Shown: in pieces, positions 30,817-39,527 of the stretch | How positions within the stretch are numbered: the first letter of the stretch is position 1 | Layout of the letters: the number at the start of each line of letters is the position of its first letter | NCBI RefSeq assembly: GCF_904424705.1 | Contig: NZ_CAJGBF010000004.1 | Span: 1-64,000, forward strand | DNA length: 64,000 nt | Direction: 5' to 3' | Origin: Rossellomorea arthrocnemi | GTDB taxonomy: Bacteria > Bacillota > Bacilli > Bacillales > Bacillaceae_B | Notes under the pieces: model-generated | Database searches by the model: none | What the model saw: the letters and a program-made list of their open reading frames with translations, nothing else | Told to the model about the DNA's origin: nothing | Position numbers and translations under genes: made by a program

Positions 30817-32421
30817 ATGGAAAAATACACAAAGCATTTCTTTAATAATATTCGAAAAAAATTAGAAGAGTGGGAGGCAGCCGCCTCTATCCCTCATGAA
30901 GAGGTTTACCGTTTCATCCATTCCATGGCGGGGTCAGCCTCGGTACTGGGTTTACATAAAATCGGTAACAGGGCTCGTGAGTTGATGGATAAGCATAAAG
31001 AAAAAGACGAGCGGACGTGGACGATTTCAGAAGTAAAGGAAGAACTGTTTGATATCATCCAGTACTGTTATCACTATTATGAGGAGGAATCATCTGAGCT
31101 GTTTCCCGGCAAGCAAAGCAGGGATGGGGAAGAACCCGTTGTGTTGCTCATTGATGATGACACATCTTTCCTTATGTATATGAAGGAGGAGTTGGAGAAG
31201 ATCGGATGGTACGTCGTTCCGATCGCCAATCCCGATAAGGCCGTCATGTCGTACTATGATGTGAAGCCGGATTGTGCCATTATCGATATATATATGGACG
31301 GGACGAATGGATTTGAGGTTCTGGATTTTTTTAAGAAGAAGCTGAAACAGCAGTTCATTCCCACAATTATGGTGAGCGTGGAGAATAGTAAGAAAGTCCG
31401 GATGAAGAGTTATCAGATGGGGGCGGATGATTTTATCGCCAAGCCCTTTGAACTTGATGAGTTCATTGTACGGGTGAAACGACAGATGGAACGAAAGAAG
31501 CAAATGGAAGAGCTTGTATTAATCGATGAATTGACACGGGTTTATAACCGTAAATACTTGAGTCAGGCATATGCCCAAGTACAAAGCGACTGGACACGCA
31601 GAGGGGATTCGTATTGTGTGGCCGTCCTTGATCTGGACCATTTCAAAGGAGTGAACGACCGATACGGGCATTTGATGGGAGATCGGGTGCTGAAAGAATT
31701 TGCTTCCCATCTGAAATCCGAAACGAGGATTCAGGACACGGTCTTTCGCTTTGGAGGGGAAGAGTTTATCATCCTGTTCCCTCATACATCTATAAAAGAA
31801 GCGTGTACGTTGGTCGATGATATACGTAAAAGATTCAGTCAACTGGTGTTTCAGGCAGATCCGGACTTTTCATGTACTTTCTCTGCAGGAGTTGCAGAAA
31901 TCGCTGATCCGACGAAGCCATTTAATACGTGGCTAACGCTTGCTGATCATGCCCTTTATGAGGCAAAAAGCAGTGGCAGAAACCTCGTGAAGTTAGATGG
32001 AAAGGCAAGGGAGCATACTCCGCATAAAATGTTGAAGATTGCCATTGTCGATGATGATCCGATCATTCGGACGGTGATGAGGGATATCGTGTCGAAGCTG
32101 CCAAGTGAGCAGCATACTCAGTATGATATTCACACCTTTAAAGATGGGGCTGCTTTTATTGGATCGGATTGGCATGAGGAAAATCCTTGTCTGGTGATTT
32201 TAGACGGGGTGATGCCGAAGATGGACGGCCTGGAAGTACTGGAGCAGCTTCGCTCAAGGAGTGATTCCGATCGTTACAAAGTGCTCATGCTTACCTCCCG
32301 GAAAAGTGAGCGGGACATTTCACGATCCCTGCAGCTCGGAGCGGATGACTATATGACGAAACCGTTTAAATTACTTGAGCTCGAGGCCCGTTTAGGTCAA
32401 ATGCTAAAGAGGATGAGATAA
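30817..32421 (+). CDS. HPt-REC-GGDEF-REC diguanylate cyclase
   Basis: This 534-residue cytoplasmic signalling protein starts with an HPt domain (phospho-accepting His35 in FIHSMAGSA), then a receiver domain at about 106-225 (DDD, Asp in AIIDIYMDG, Lys in IAKPFE), a GGDEF domain at about 232-388 with the catalytic GGEEF at 313-317 and an intact inhibitory RxxD (RIQD) five residues before it, and a second receiver at about 402-532 (VILDGVMPKMDG, MTKPF). It should make c-di-GMP under phosphorylation control. Encoded next to a CheY-like regulator and a hybrid kinase whose receiver could pass phosphate to its HPt. No membrane segment. Confidence 0.9.
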   Translation: MEKYTKHFFNNIRKKLEEWEAAASIPHEEVYRFIHSMAGSASVLGLHKIGNRARELMDKHKEKDERTWTISEVKEELFDIIQYCYHYYEEESSELFPGKQSRDGEEPVVLLIDDDTSFLMYMKEELEKIGWYVVPIANPDKAVMSYYDVKPDCAIIDIYMDGTNGFEVLDFFKKKLKQQFIPTIMVSVENSKKVRMKSYQMGADDFIAKPFELDEFIVRVKRQMERKKQMEELVLIDELTRVYNRKYLSQAYAQVQSDWTRRGDSYCVAVLDLDHFKGVNDRYGHLMGDRVLKEFASHLKSETRIQDTVFRFGGEEFIILFPHTSIKEACTLVDDIRKRFSQLVFQADPDFSCTFSAGVAEIADPTKPFNTWLTLADHALYEAKSSGRNLVKLDGKAREHTPHKMLKIAIVDDDPIIRTVMRDIVSKLPSEQHTQYDIHTFKDGAAFIGSDWHEENPCLVILDGVMPKMDGLEVLEQLRSRSDSDRYKVLMLTSRKSERDISRSLQLGADDYMTKPFKLLELEARLGQMLKRMR

Positions 32422-32422
32422 A

Positions 32423-32780
32423 TTGTACTCCCGGGAGCTTTATTATTTTACTGTTGTGCTGGTCAGCTGATGATGGTAATGGGTGATGTTAAGGACTATC
32501 CCTTCATCCACTGACAAGTATAGTGCAGTCTACATAACCGATCTGAATGGTGTATGCGAATATAGGTTTCTATATGAAGGCTTGATCGACCAGGTTATTG
32601 ACATATTAATAGACATTGCAGTGGAGGATGGCAAACCATTGATCGATAGGTTCCATGGCACAGCCTACGGATAAGAAAGTCGGAAGAAAGGTTATCCCCA
32701 TTTTCATCTGGAATGCTCATGAACGATTGAAGCAGTCTTACTATGAAATGAAAGAAGCTTTTGAGAAAGAAGGGGAATAA
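32423..32780 (+). pseudogene. Possible frameshifted gene between the GGDEF protein and the CheY-like regulator
   Basis: After the preceding stop codon and the GAGGATGAG site, a TTG at 32423 reads YSRELYYFTVVLVS and stops at 32468. A second frame then reads DVKDYPFIH, a third (32486-32674) reads DKYSAVYITDLNGVCEYRF and ends FHGTAYG, and a fourth (32655-32780) reads KKVGRKVIPIFIWNAHERL to a stop 3 bp before the next gene. The pieces look coding and abut in order, as in a gene of about 115 codons broken by frameshifts. Alternatively 32655-32780 is a real 41-residue protein. I do not recognise the family. Confidence 0.4.
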
Positions 32781-32783
32781 AAC

Positions 32784-33158
32784 ATGGCGAAAATATTAAT
32801 TGCGGAAGATGAAGAAGTGCTCCGGATGTTGATGGTGGATACACTTGAAGACGAGGGACATGAGCTTGACGAGGCAGCCGACGGGAAGGAAGCGATCGAG
32901 CACATAATGGAGAATGACTATGATCTCATTCTCCTCGACTACATGATGCCTTTATACACAGGACTAGAAGTGATTGAGAAAGTAAGGAAATCTCCTGATA
33001 AGAGTACGGTGAAAATTATGATGGTGTCTGCAAAGAGCCAGCAGACGGATAAGGACCTCGTATTGAAATCAGGAGCCGATTATTTCATCGCTAAACCGTA
33101 CAGTCCTGCAGAACTCGTACAAAGGATTGAGGATATATTGAATGAAGAGAATGAATGA
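32784..33158 (+). CDS. Single-domain response regulator (CheY-like)
   Basis: The 124-residue protein is one receiver domain with acidic pair EDE near residue 8-10, phospho-accepting Asp in LILLDYMMPLYTG (near 53), conserved Ser in MMVSAKS and Lys in FIAKPYSP. It has no output domain, so it acts by protein contact or as a phosphate shuttle. It overlaps the following hybrid kinase gene by 17 bp. AGAAGGGGAAT is the ribosome site. Partner is probably the hybrid kinase and the HPt domain of the upstream GGDEF protein. Confidence 0.9.
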   Translation: MAKILIAEDEEVLRMLMVDTLEDEGHELDEAADGKEAIEHIMENDYDLILLDYMMPLYTGLEVIEKVRKSPDKSTVKIMMVSAKSQQTDKDLVLKSGADYFIAKPYSPAELVQRIEDILNEENE

Positions 33159-36015
33159 ATTTTTTCAAACGAGTTTACGCAATCAATTCATCGGCTTGAT
33201 GAGCGGCTTTATTGTCATCTTTTTCATTGGGGCAGCTTGTTTGCTCGTATATGATCAATCTCTTACAAATGAGTATCAGGTACAAAGGGATCAACTGAAT
33301 CGAAAAGAAGACGTTGCCGAACAATTAGATAGAGACTTTCAAAAGGCATTCTTTGATGCGAGGGGATATCTTGCATTTGGAAGGCAGGAATTCAAAGAAA
33401 GTATTTTTGATCAAGAGAAAAAAGTCGCTGACACGGTGACGAAGTTAAGGGAATTACAAACAGAATCTGAAGATCAACTTTTCCTAAGAGACGTTGAGGA
33501 ATTTTCGACTCTTTATTTTAAGGAAATGGTCCCGAATGTCATCAGCTATTTCGAAAAAGGGGATAGCGAGGCCGTGAAAGATGTATCGGCTGATGGTGCA
33601 ACAGCTACAATTGAAACCTTTCAAACACAACTCAATATGTATGTGGACTCCATTGAACAGAGTAAGCGAAATGCTTATGATGAGTTGAAACGGAAAGAGT
33701 CTTTAAGTCAAACAGCCTTTGTCATCTTTATTTTTCTCATGCTCCTTGTGCTGATGCGAATGATGCGAATGATAGCAAAACAAATCGGCCAGCCCCTCAA
33801 TCAGGTGGCATCAGCTGCAGAACAGATTGCAGAAAACGAATCATACCAGCAATGGTCTTTTGAAAACAAACGTAAAGATGAAATTGGTAAGATGTCCAGG
33901 GCATTTGAAAAGATGATTTATAAAATCCAGGAGAAAGAAGAGCATCTACTTGCCCAGAATGAGGAGTTGGTCGCCCAGCAGGATGAGTTGGAATCCCAGC
34001 AATCGGAGCTTGAGCATCTGCTTAGCATCACGAAGAATCGTGAATCACAGCTGGAGCGCAGAAATGAATTCATTCGCGGGATATCGAGTTCCTTAAACAA
34101 ACAGGAAGTTTTAGAAAGCATTGTTAAAAGTATGAGTCATGTAATGGACGCCACCCGCGGTATGATTGTCCTTATGAATGATCAAAAGTCGAGTGCCTCC
34201 TTCGGTATATCCGAAAAAGGGGTGATGCAGTTCTTAACGTATATTAATAATGGGATCCATCAAAGGTTGTTTGATTCTAGAGAACCATTTTCCCTTAAAC
34301 GGGAAATGACCCCTTCAGAAAAAGGGTACTATGAAGAGACCTTATATTCGTATGATTTGTTCCTGCCGATCCTTTCCGTTGATCAACAGGTGGAGGCCAT
34401 CATGGTATTCAGCCGATTCGGGCAGGATTTCACCAAACAGGAACGGGAAGAATATATGGGCTTGGGGAAACAAATCTCCATCTCCTTGCAGAAAATCACC
34501 ATTTTTGAAGAGTCCGAGACCAACCGTCAATTAACACAGGACATTTTAAATAACATTCAAGAGGGGATACAACTCATTGATATGGATGGCAACAACTTAT
34601 TAATGAATACGAAATTATCCGCTTTGATCGAGGGTGAGATTGACGAGCTTCAACAGACATGCTATCAAACATGGAAACAGGCACTGATGGATCGGGTCGA
34701 AAATAAAGAAAAACTGGATGAGTATTATGAAACCATTGTGAAGGATGGGAAGACAGGCAAACATCTTCTTACCTATCACCTGGTGGATAGCAAAGAAGTA
34801 TTTCAGGTGTATTCTGAATCTCTCTATCGTGGAGAAGAGCAGATAGGCACGATCTTTGTGCACCGGAATATCACGAAAGAATTCGAAGTCGATCAAATGA
34901 AATCGGAGTTTGTCAGCACCGTCAGTCATGAACTTCGCACCCCTCTTTCTAGTGTGCTTGGTTTTACGGAGCTGATGCTGACCAAGGAGTTAAAGCCGGA
35001 AAGAACAAAGAAATACTTAACGACAATTTATCAAGAAGCAAAGCGGTTAACATCCCTTATCAACGATTTCCTTGACGTCCAACGCATGGAGTCTGGACGG
35101 CAAACCTTCGAGAGGAAATTTGAGGATGTCGTCCCGGTCATTCAGCAGGTGATCGATACCCAAAAGGTCAACGCGCCCTATCACTCTTTCAATATCGCAA
35201 GGGAGACGGATTGTACGATCGTCCTTGGGGATCGAGATAAATTGTCACAGGCATTCACCAATCTGATCAGCAATGCCATCAAATATTCTCCCGATGGGGG
35301 TACCATCACCATCCTATTCCGTGAAGGAGAAGAAAGCATTCTCATCGATATCCGTGATGAAGGTCTTGGCATACCACAGGACGCGATTCCAAACCTGTTC
35401 ACCAAATTTTATCGGGTCGATAATACGGATCAGAGAAGAATCGGAGGTACCGGATTGGGTCTGACCATCGTGAAGGAAATCATTGAAACCCATGATGGGG
35501 AGATCAGTGTTTCATCTGAAGAAGGTAAAGGAAGTGTGTTTACCATCTGTTTGCCGATGGTGACCATCGAAACCTATAAAGAGGATGAACATTGCGGGGA
35601 AGGGATGAATATTATCGTCATTGAAGATGATATTAATCTTGCATCTTTACTCAAAGCCGAGCTTTCCGACAGTGGTTTCAAGGTGCAGCATACCCCGTCG
35701 GGAAGGGAAGCTTTAACCAAAATGCAGGAAGAGAAACCCGATGCTGTCGTTCTGGATATTATGCTTGAAGGAAGTATGTCGGGGTGGGATGTCCTTGAGA
35801 AAATTAAATCGGACCAACAACTTGCGCAAATACCAATCATCATTTCTTCAGCGTTAGATGAAAAAGAAAAAGGACTAACGCTTGGAGCCAATGATTATTT
35901 AGTTAAACCATATCACCCCAGTAAGCTGTCCAAAACCATTTTACATCTGTTGTTGAAAAAAGGGGTGGACGGTGAAATCTTAGTTCCGGTTGAGGAAAAA
36001 CGGGTGACAGACTAA
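33142..36015 (+). CDS. Membrane-bound hybrid histidine kinase (CHASE-like/HAMP/GAF/PAS/HisKA/REC)
   Basis: A 957-residue kinase. Residues about 15-36 and 190-210 are membrane segments enclosing an extracellular four-helix sensor rich in charged residues. HAMP (about 212-265) and a glutamine- and glutamate-rich coiled coil (QNEELVAQQDELESQQSELE) follow, then a GAF domain (about 310-455), a PAS domain (about 460-580) and HisKA with phospho-accepting His596 in TVSHELRTPLSS. The ATPase domain has NLISNAIKYS, DEGLGIP and GGTGLGLTIVKE. A receiver domain starts near 822 (IIVIEDD, VVLDIMLEGSMSGWD, LVKPYHP). The signal is unknown. Start ATG 33142 follows TGAGGA and overlaps the regulator gene. Confidence 0.9.
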   Translation: MKRMNEFFQTSLRNQFIGLMSGFIVIFFIGAACLLVYDQSLTNEYQVQRDQLNRKEDVAEQLDRDFQKAFFDARGYLAFGRQEFKESIFDQEKKVADTVTKLRELQTESEDQLFLRDVEEFSTLYFKEMVPNVISYFEKGDSEAVKDVSADGATATIETFQTQLNMYVDSIEQSKRNAYDELKRKESLSQTAFVIFIFLMLLVLMRMMRMIAKQIGQPLNQVASAAEQIAENESYQQWSFENKRKDEIGKMSRAFEKMIYKIQEKEEHLLAQNEELVAQQDELESQQSELEHLLSITKNRESQLERRNEFIRGISSSLNKQEVLESIVKSMSHVMDATRGMIVLMNDQKSSASFGISEKGVMQFLTYINNGIHQRLFDSREPFSLKREMTPSEKGYYEETLYSYDLFLPILSVDQQVEAIMVFSRFGQDFTKQEREEYMGLGKQISISLQKITIFEESETNRQLTQDILNNIQEGIQLIDMDGNNLLMNTKLSALIEGEIDELQQTCYQTWKQALMDRVENKEKLDEYYETIVKDGKTGKHLLTYHLVDSKEVFQVYSESLYRGEEQIGTIFVHRNITKEFEVDQMKSEFVSTVSHELRTPLSSVLGFTELMLTKELKPERTKKYLTTIYQEAKRLTSLINDFLDVQRMESGRQTFERKFEDVVPVIQQVIDTQKVNAPYHSFNIARETDCTIVLGDRDKLSQAFTNLISNAIKYSPDGGTITILFREGEESILIDIRDEGLGIPQDAIPNLFTKFYRVDNTDQRRIGGTGLGLTIVKEIIETHDGEISVSSEEGKGSVFTICLPMVTIETYKEDEHCGEGMNIIVIEDDINLASLLKAELSDSGFKVQHTPSGREALTKMQEEKPDAVVLDIMLEGSMSGWDVLEKIKSDQQLAQIPIIISSALDEKEKGLTLGANDYLVKPYHPSKLSKTILHLLLKKGVDGEILVPVEEKRVTD

Positions 36016-36019
36016 AATA

Positions 36020-36058
36020 AAAACCCCCTTAACGGTCCATTCCGTGAGGGGGTTTCTG
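36020..36058. terminator. Bidirectional terminator between the hybrid kinase gene and clpP
   Basis: ACCCCCTTAACGG and CCGTGAGGGGGT form a hairpin with A-rich and T-rich flanks on both strands; the reverse strand, serving clpP, has the better T-run. Confidence 0.85.
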
Positions 36059-36063
36059 TCGTA

Positions 36064-36660
36064 TTACTTATTATTCATATCGTTGCGAGTGATGATGCGA
36101 TCGATCAATCCATATTCAAGGGCTCTTTCAGCTGTCATGAAGTTATCGCGATCCGTGTCTTTTGAAATCACTTCAAGAGGTTGACCAGTGCGATCAGCCA
36201 GGATTTGATTCAGTTTTTCACGAAGGAATAGAATACGCTTAGCTGCGATTTCGATTTCCGTTGCCTGACCTTGTGCTCCACCAAGTGGCTGATGGATCAT
36301 CACTTCAGCGTTTGGAAGGGCTAAGCGCTTACCTTTTGCACCTGCTGCAAGAAGGAACGCACCCATTGAAGCAGCCATACCGATACAGATCGTTTGCACA
36401 TCAGGTTTAATGTATTGAATCGTATCGTAGATCGCCATACCTGCCGTGATGCTTCCGCCGGGAGAGTTTATGTAGATCGAAATATCTTTCTCCGGGTTTT
36501 CCGATTCAAGGAAAAGAAGCTGTGCGACAATGGAGTTCGCCACGTTGTCGTCGATCCCGCTTCCAAGCATGATGACACGGTCTTTCAATAAACGTGAATA
36601 AATGTCATACGCACGTTCACCGCGGTTTGTTTGTTCAATTACTGTAGGAATTAAATTCAT
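36064..36660 (-). CDS. clpP: ATP-dependent Clp protease proteolytic subunit
   Basis: ClpP forms the 14-subunit barrel that degrades proteins fed by ClpC, ClpE or ClpX. The 198-residue protein has the catalytic triad Ser98 ([10 protein letters not shown]), His123 (MIHQPLGG) and Asp172 (KDTDRDNF). Length matches other Bacillus ClpP proteins. AAGGAGGA lies before the ATG. A CtsR operator and a good promoter upstream indicate heat and protein-stress control. Substrates include proteins tagged by the tmRNA encoded at 57265. Confidence 0.98.
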   Translation of the reverse strand: MNLIPTVIEQTNRGERAYDIYSRLLKDRVIMLGSGIDDNVANSIVAQLLFLESENPEKDISIYINSPGGSITAGMAIYDTIQYIKPDVQTICIGMAASMGAFLLAAGAKGKRLALPNAEVMIHQPLGGAQGQATEIEIAAKRILFLREKLNQILADRTGQPLEVISKDTDRDNFMTAERALEYGLIDRIITRNDMNNK

Positions 36661-36722
36661 CCTCGTTCCTCCTTAGAAAATCTTTTTTATTTTTTAGAGT
36701 TTCTTATTCACTTTGTACTGTA

Positions 36723-36752
36723 ATCATACACCCATGGTCAATAAAGGTCAAA
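36723..36752 (-). promoter_or_regulatory. clpP promoter with CtsR operator
   Basis: The direct repeat GGTCAAT-AAA-GGTCAAA (36736-36752) matches the CtsR heptad box with one base different. On the reverse strand TTGACC (36746-36751) and TATGAT (36723-36728), 17 bp apart, form the promoter, so bound CtsR would cover the -35. Confidence 0.88.
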
Positions 36753-36920
36753 CTAAACGCTTCCTTTATCACCCTGTATATAAATCCTTTCTACATGATA
36801 CCCATTGATTCCTTTTTTAAACGGGAGGGTGTTTGTAAAGTTTATGGATTCAGTAGGAGATTAATCCACTAAAAATAGTGAACGATCTTAAGATGGGTGA
36901 AGTGTGAAAACAAGATCGTT

Positions 36921-37044
36921 CCTTTCCACTGCAGGCACTTGCTTTCCGCGGGGCGTGAGTTGAGCCTCCTCGGGCTTTTGCCCTGTGGGGTCTCAACTTT
37001 CCCGCTTTTCCCGCAGGAGTCAAGTGCCTTCCGCTTCAATCCAC
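36921..37044. repeat. Palindromic intergenic repeat upstream of tRNA-Arg
   Basis: GGCACTTG (36934-36941) pairs with CAAGTGCC (37021-37028), and the core has TTTCCGCGGGGCGTGAGTTG, GCCTCCTCGGGC and GGGGTCTCAACTTTCCCGC, matching on the opposite strand the family cores at 14825 and 53042. The remainder of the interval between clpP and the tRNA carries only the two promoters. Confidence 0.7.
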
Positions 37045-37175
37045 TCTGTGGTTCTGTATATGGATAGATAATGAGTAAAGTAACCCCTGATAGAATTAAC
37101 ATGCATAGAAATATTCTCCGCACCCTTTAAAAGATATTAATAGGTGATCAAAATAGACATAAACCATAATATCTA

Positions 37176-37204
37176 TTGCAAACAAGAGATATCTGGCTTA
37201 TAAT
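37176..37204 (+). promoter_or_regulatory. Promoter of tRNA-Arg
   Basis: TTGCAA (37176-37181) and TATAAT (37199-37204) with a 17-bp spacer, 29 bp before the tRNA. Confidence 0.8.
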
Positions 37205-37232
37205 ATATATTCGTGACGGTTATTTATTTCGT

Positions 37233-37304
37233 GCCCTCGTGGTGCAACGGATAGCACGTAAGATTCCGGTTCTTAAAATGGGGGTTCGATTCCCTCCGAG
37301 GGCG
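37233..37304 (+). tRNA. tRNA-Arg (CCG anticodon)
   Basis: A full cloverleaf fits: acceptor GCCCTCG/CGAGGGC with discriminator G, D stem GTGC/GCAC, anticodon stem TAAGA/TCTTA with loop TTCCGGT (anticodon CCG, reads CGG), and T arm with TTCGATT. The 3' CCA is not encoded directly. A promoter precedes it and a terminator hairpin follows. Confidence 0.93.
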
Positions 37305-37308
37305 TACC

Positions 37309-37356
37309 AAAGACCTTGTGTTTGTTGAGTTTATCAACGGGCATAGGGTCTTTTTT
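37309..37356 (+). terminator. Terminator of tRNA-Arg
   Basis: AAAGACC pairs with GGTCTTT, the inner GTTGA pairs with TCAAC, and TTTTTT ends the hairpin. Confidence 0.8.
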
Positions 37357-37570
37357 ATGTTGTTTGATTGCTTTTTAATTGTTTCAACCATGCAACGCCA
37401 AACTGGTTCAATGGTTTATTCATAGAATTCTAGAAATTTAGCTGTTCACTATGTACTTACCAGATTGTACTTGTTTTTTCATTGACAGGTGTGCCCTGGT
37501 GTTAATCATATAGTAACTTTTGAATCCTTCTGTCGTTCTCACACTGTTAGATTTTCACAAAAACAATAAT

Positions 37571-37595
37571 AAAAAACACCTCCAAAAGGTGGAGA
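37571..37595 (-). terminator. Terminator of the Bce-type ABC transporter operon
   Basis: On the reverse strand a short hairpin CACCT/AGGTG is followed by TTTTTT, just after the permease stop codon. Confidence 0.65.
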
Positions 37596-37604
37596 TGAAT
37601 TTTA

Positions 37605-39527
37605 TTATTTATTCACAATGCTGTTATATGTTTTTACGGTCAAAACATAATAAAGGAAATAAATACCGATAAAAGCAAGCGTAGCGGTCAGCATCGGGAC
37701 AAACATTTTAGCTCCTATCAGGTTTGACAGAAAGTTGCTTGTAAAATGTAGGATTGCTGCTCCGTGTACTAATCCAACTAATAGAGGTAAGCCAAAGATG
37801 AACAGTGTTTGTTTTTGTATCGATTTTGAGAGTTCTTTTTTGCCAACACCAATCTTTCGCAATATTTCGTACTCGGATTTTACTTCATTGGCTTCGGTCA
37901 GCTGTTTGAAATAGATGATACTTCCTGTCGCAGCAAGGAATACCAATCCTAAAAATCCCATGATAAATAGGTTGAGGGCATTTCCTTCTTTTCCCTCTTT
38001 ATACTCAACGTAATAGGTTGGTGATACCTGAAAATCTTCGCCAACCAAGATACTTAATTCCTTCGACGTTTTAGCCGTGGTTTGTTCATCCACCACTTCA
38101 TATGCTTTATAGACAAGGGGAGTTGATACACTGGATAATTGTTTAAATTTCCCATTGCTTACCACTATGAAAAAATCAGGAAATTCAAAGGGGAGAACAT
38201 GGCCTTCAACCATGTCGACCATTTTTAGCATTCCGCCGAAATCAGGCTCCAGAGCAATTGTTTCACCCTGAAAATCATGATCCGTAAACTTCGTTAAACG
38301 TGGTTTAATCACAGCCGCTTCATTTCCACTAAGTGAAACAGTATCTTTGCGATCTAGTGCTGATGATACAGAATTAAACGTTTCTTCTGAAATGATTTTC
38401 ATGGGATCTGTGAGGTAATCCAGGTTGAAGGAAAGTTTACCTTTCGCTTCCACCACAGGAATGGTCAGTTGGGCAACAACTGGATGGTTTCGATCTTCTT
38501 TAACGATTGCTTCAACCTTTTTATCAAAAGTGTCCCCGTGGGAGAGATGGGAATAACTAAATGGAACATCTTCTTTTGCTTGCCGTTCATTGCCATAGTA
38601 CCCTCCGTAAGTAGCTCCGAAGAAGCTGATGGTTGCCGCGCTCAAAATCGCAATGAGTGTAAACGTGCGTGCATTTCCTTTAAGACGGAAAATTAATTGA
38701 GCTGTTTCTATCAAATTTGTACCTTTATAGTAGTAGCTTTTATTTTTTTGCGTCATTTTTAATAATGAAACGGTCACGAAGCGGAAGAATAAGTGAGTTC
38801 CAAGGATAAGAATGATCAAAGCCGTACCGTAATTTAATTGTATATATTCGTTGGTCAATTCTTCTGGAAAAGGTCTCAAAATCAGCCAGTAACTGATCAC
38901 AAGCAAAAGGATGCCGATAGTACTTGAAAGAAGAGAGGATTTTGGAATTTGCTCTCCTTTTTTAGCTGCGTTGAATAACTCTATTAACTTGAATCGGTAA
39001 ATCAAGCGATATCCCTGAATAGAAGTAAACAGGATAATCACCATGAATACAATGGCTGTCTGAGCGATCGCTTCGATTGACATTCCGAAATCTATCTCAG
39101 ATGTGGATCCCATAAGATGAATCAAGATCATTGAAAATAATTTTGATAAAATGGTTCCAAAAAGTATTCCTACAGCTAGAGCAAGGATTCCCATAATTAA
39201 ATTTTCATAAAACAACAGTCTTCCTATGGTCTTCTTTTTTAGCCCCAACATAGAATAGAGTCCGACTTCTTTCTTCCGCTTTCTCATAAAGAAAGAGTTG
39301 GAGTAGAGAATGAAGACAGCAGCAAAAACGATTAAGACAAATGAGGCTGCCATGAACATAAAGTTCATTGTATCGGAGAGCAAAATATTTTCCTGTATTT
39401 TCTCGCTGTACTGAAGGGAAACAAAAGTAAAGTAAATGACCATACTGAAGACAAGAGAAATAAAGTAAACGAGATAACTGCTGAAATTTCCTTTTATGTT
39501 CTTTTTTGCTAAACTAAATAGAGTCAC
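37605..39527 (-). CDS. Bce/Psd-type antimicrobial-peptide ABC transporter permease
   Basis: A large permease of the BceB family with ten predicted membrane segments and a big extracellular domain between segments 7 and 8 (about residues 300-520), where peptide antibiotics such as bacitracin or lantibiotics are recognised. The start FSLAKKNIKGNFSSYLVYFISL is typical. These transporters both detoxify peptides and act as the sensor for the neighbouring kinase. GTG 39527 is chosen (GGGGGTGG 6 bp upstream); an in-frame ATG at 39557 lies inside the ATPase gene. About 640 residues. The antibiotic specificity cannot be read from sequence. Confidence 0.88.
   Translation of the reverse strand: MTLFSLAKKNIKGNFSSYLVYFISLVFSMVIYFTFVSLQYSEKIQENILLSDTMNFMFMAASFVLIVFAAVFILYSNSFFMRKRKKEVGLYSMLGLKKKTIGRLLFYENLIMGILALAVGILFGTILSKLFSMILIHLMGSTSEIDFGMSIEAIAQTAIVFMVIILFTSIQGYRLIYRFKLIELFNAAKKGEQIPKSSLLSSTIGILLLVISYWLILRPFPEELTNEYIQLNYGTALIILILGTHLFFRFVTVSLLKMTQKNKSYYYKGTNLIETAQLIFRLKGNARTFTLIAILSAATISFFGATYGGYYGNERQAKEDVPFSYSHLSHGDTFDKKVEAIVKEDRNHPVVAQLTIPVVEAKGKLSFNLDYLTDPMKIISEETFNSVSSALDRKDTVSLSGNEAAVIKPRLTKFTDHDFQGETIALEPDFGGMLKMVDMVEGHVLPFEFPDFFIVVSNGKFKQLSSVSTPLVYKAYEVVDEQTTAKTSKELSILVGEDFQVSPTYYVEYKEGKEGNALNLFIMGFLGLVFLAATGSIIYFKQLTEANEVKSEYEILRKIGVGKKELSKSIQKQTLFIFGLPLLVGLVHGAAILHFTSNFLSNLIGAKMFVPMLTATLAFIGIYFLYYVLTVKTYNSIVNK

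Noticed and set aside
35605..36015. Separate response-regulator gene at the end of the hybrid kinase
   Set aside because: The receiver domain is in frame with the kinase, and the internal ATG lacks properly spaced ribosome-site sequence.
36015..36060. Attachment site at the clpP/kinase junction
   Set aside because: The repeated bases are simply the arms of a terminator hairpin.
37357..37570. TTGACA near 37473 as a promoter
   Set aside because: No -10 at suitable spacing and no gene follows on that strand.
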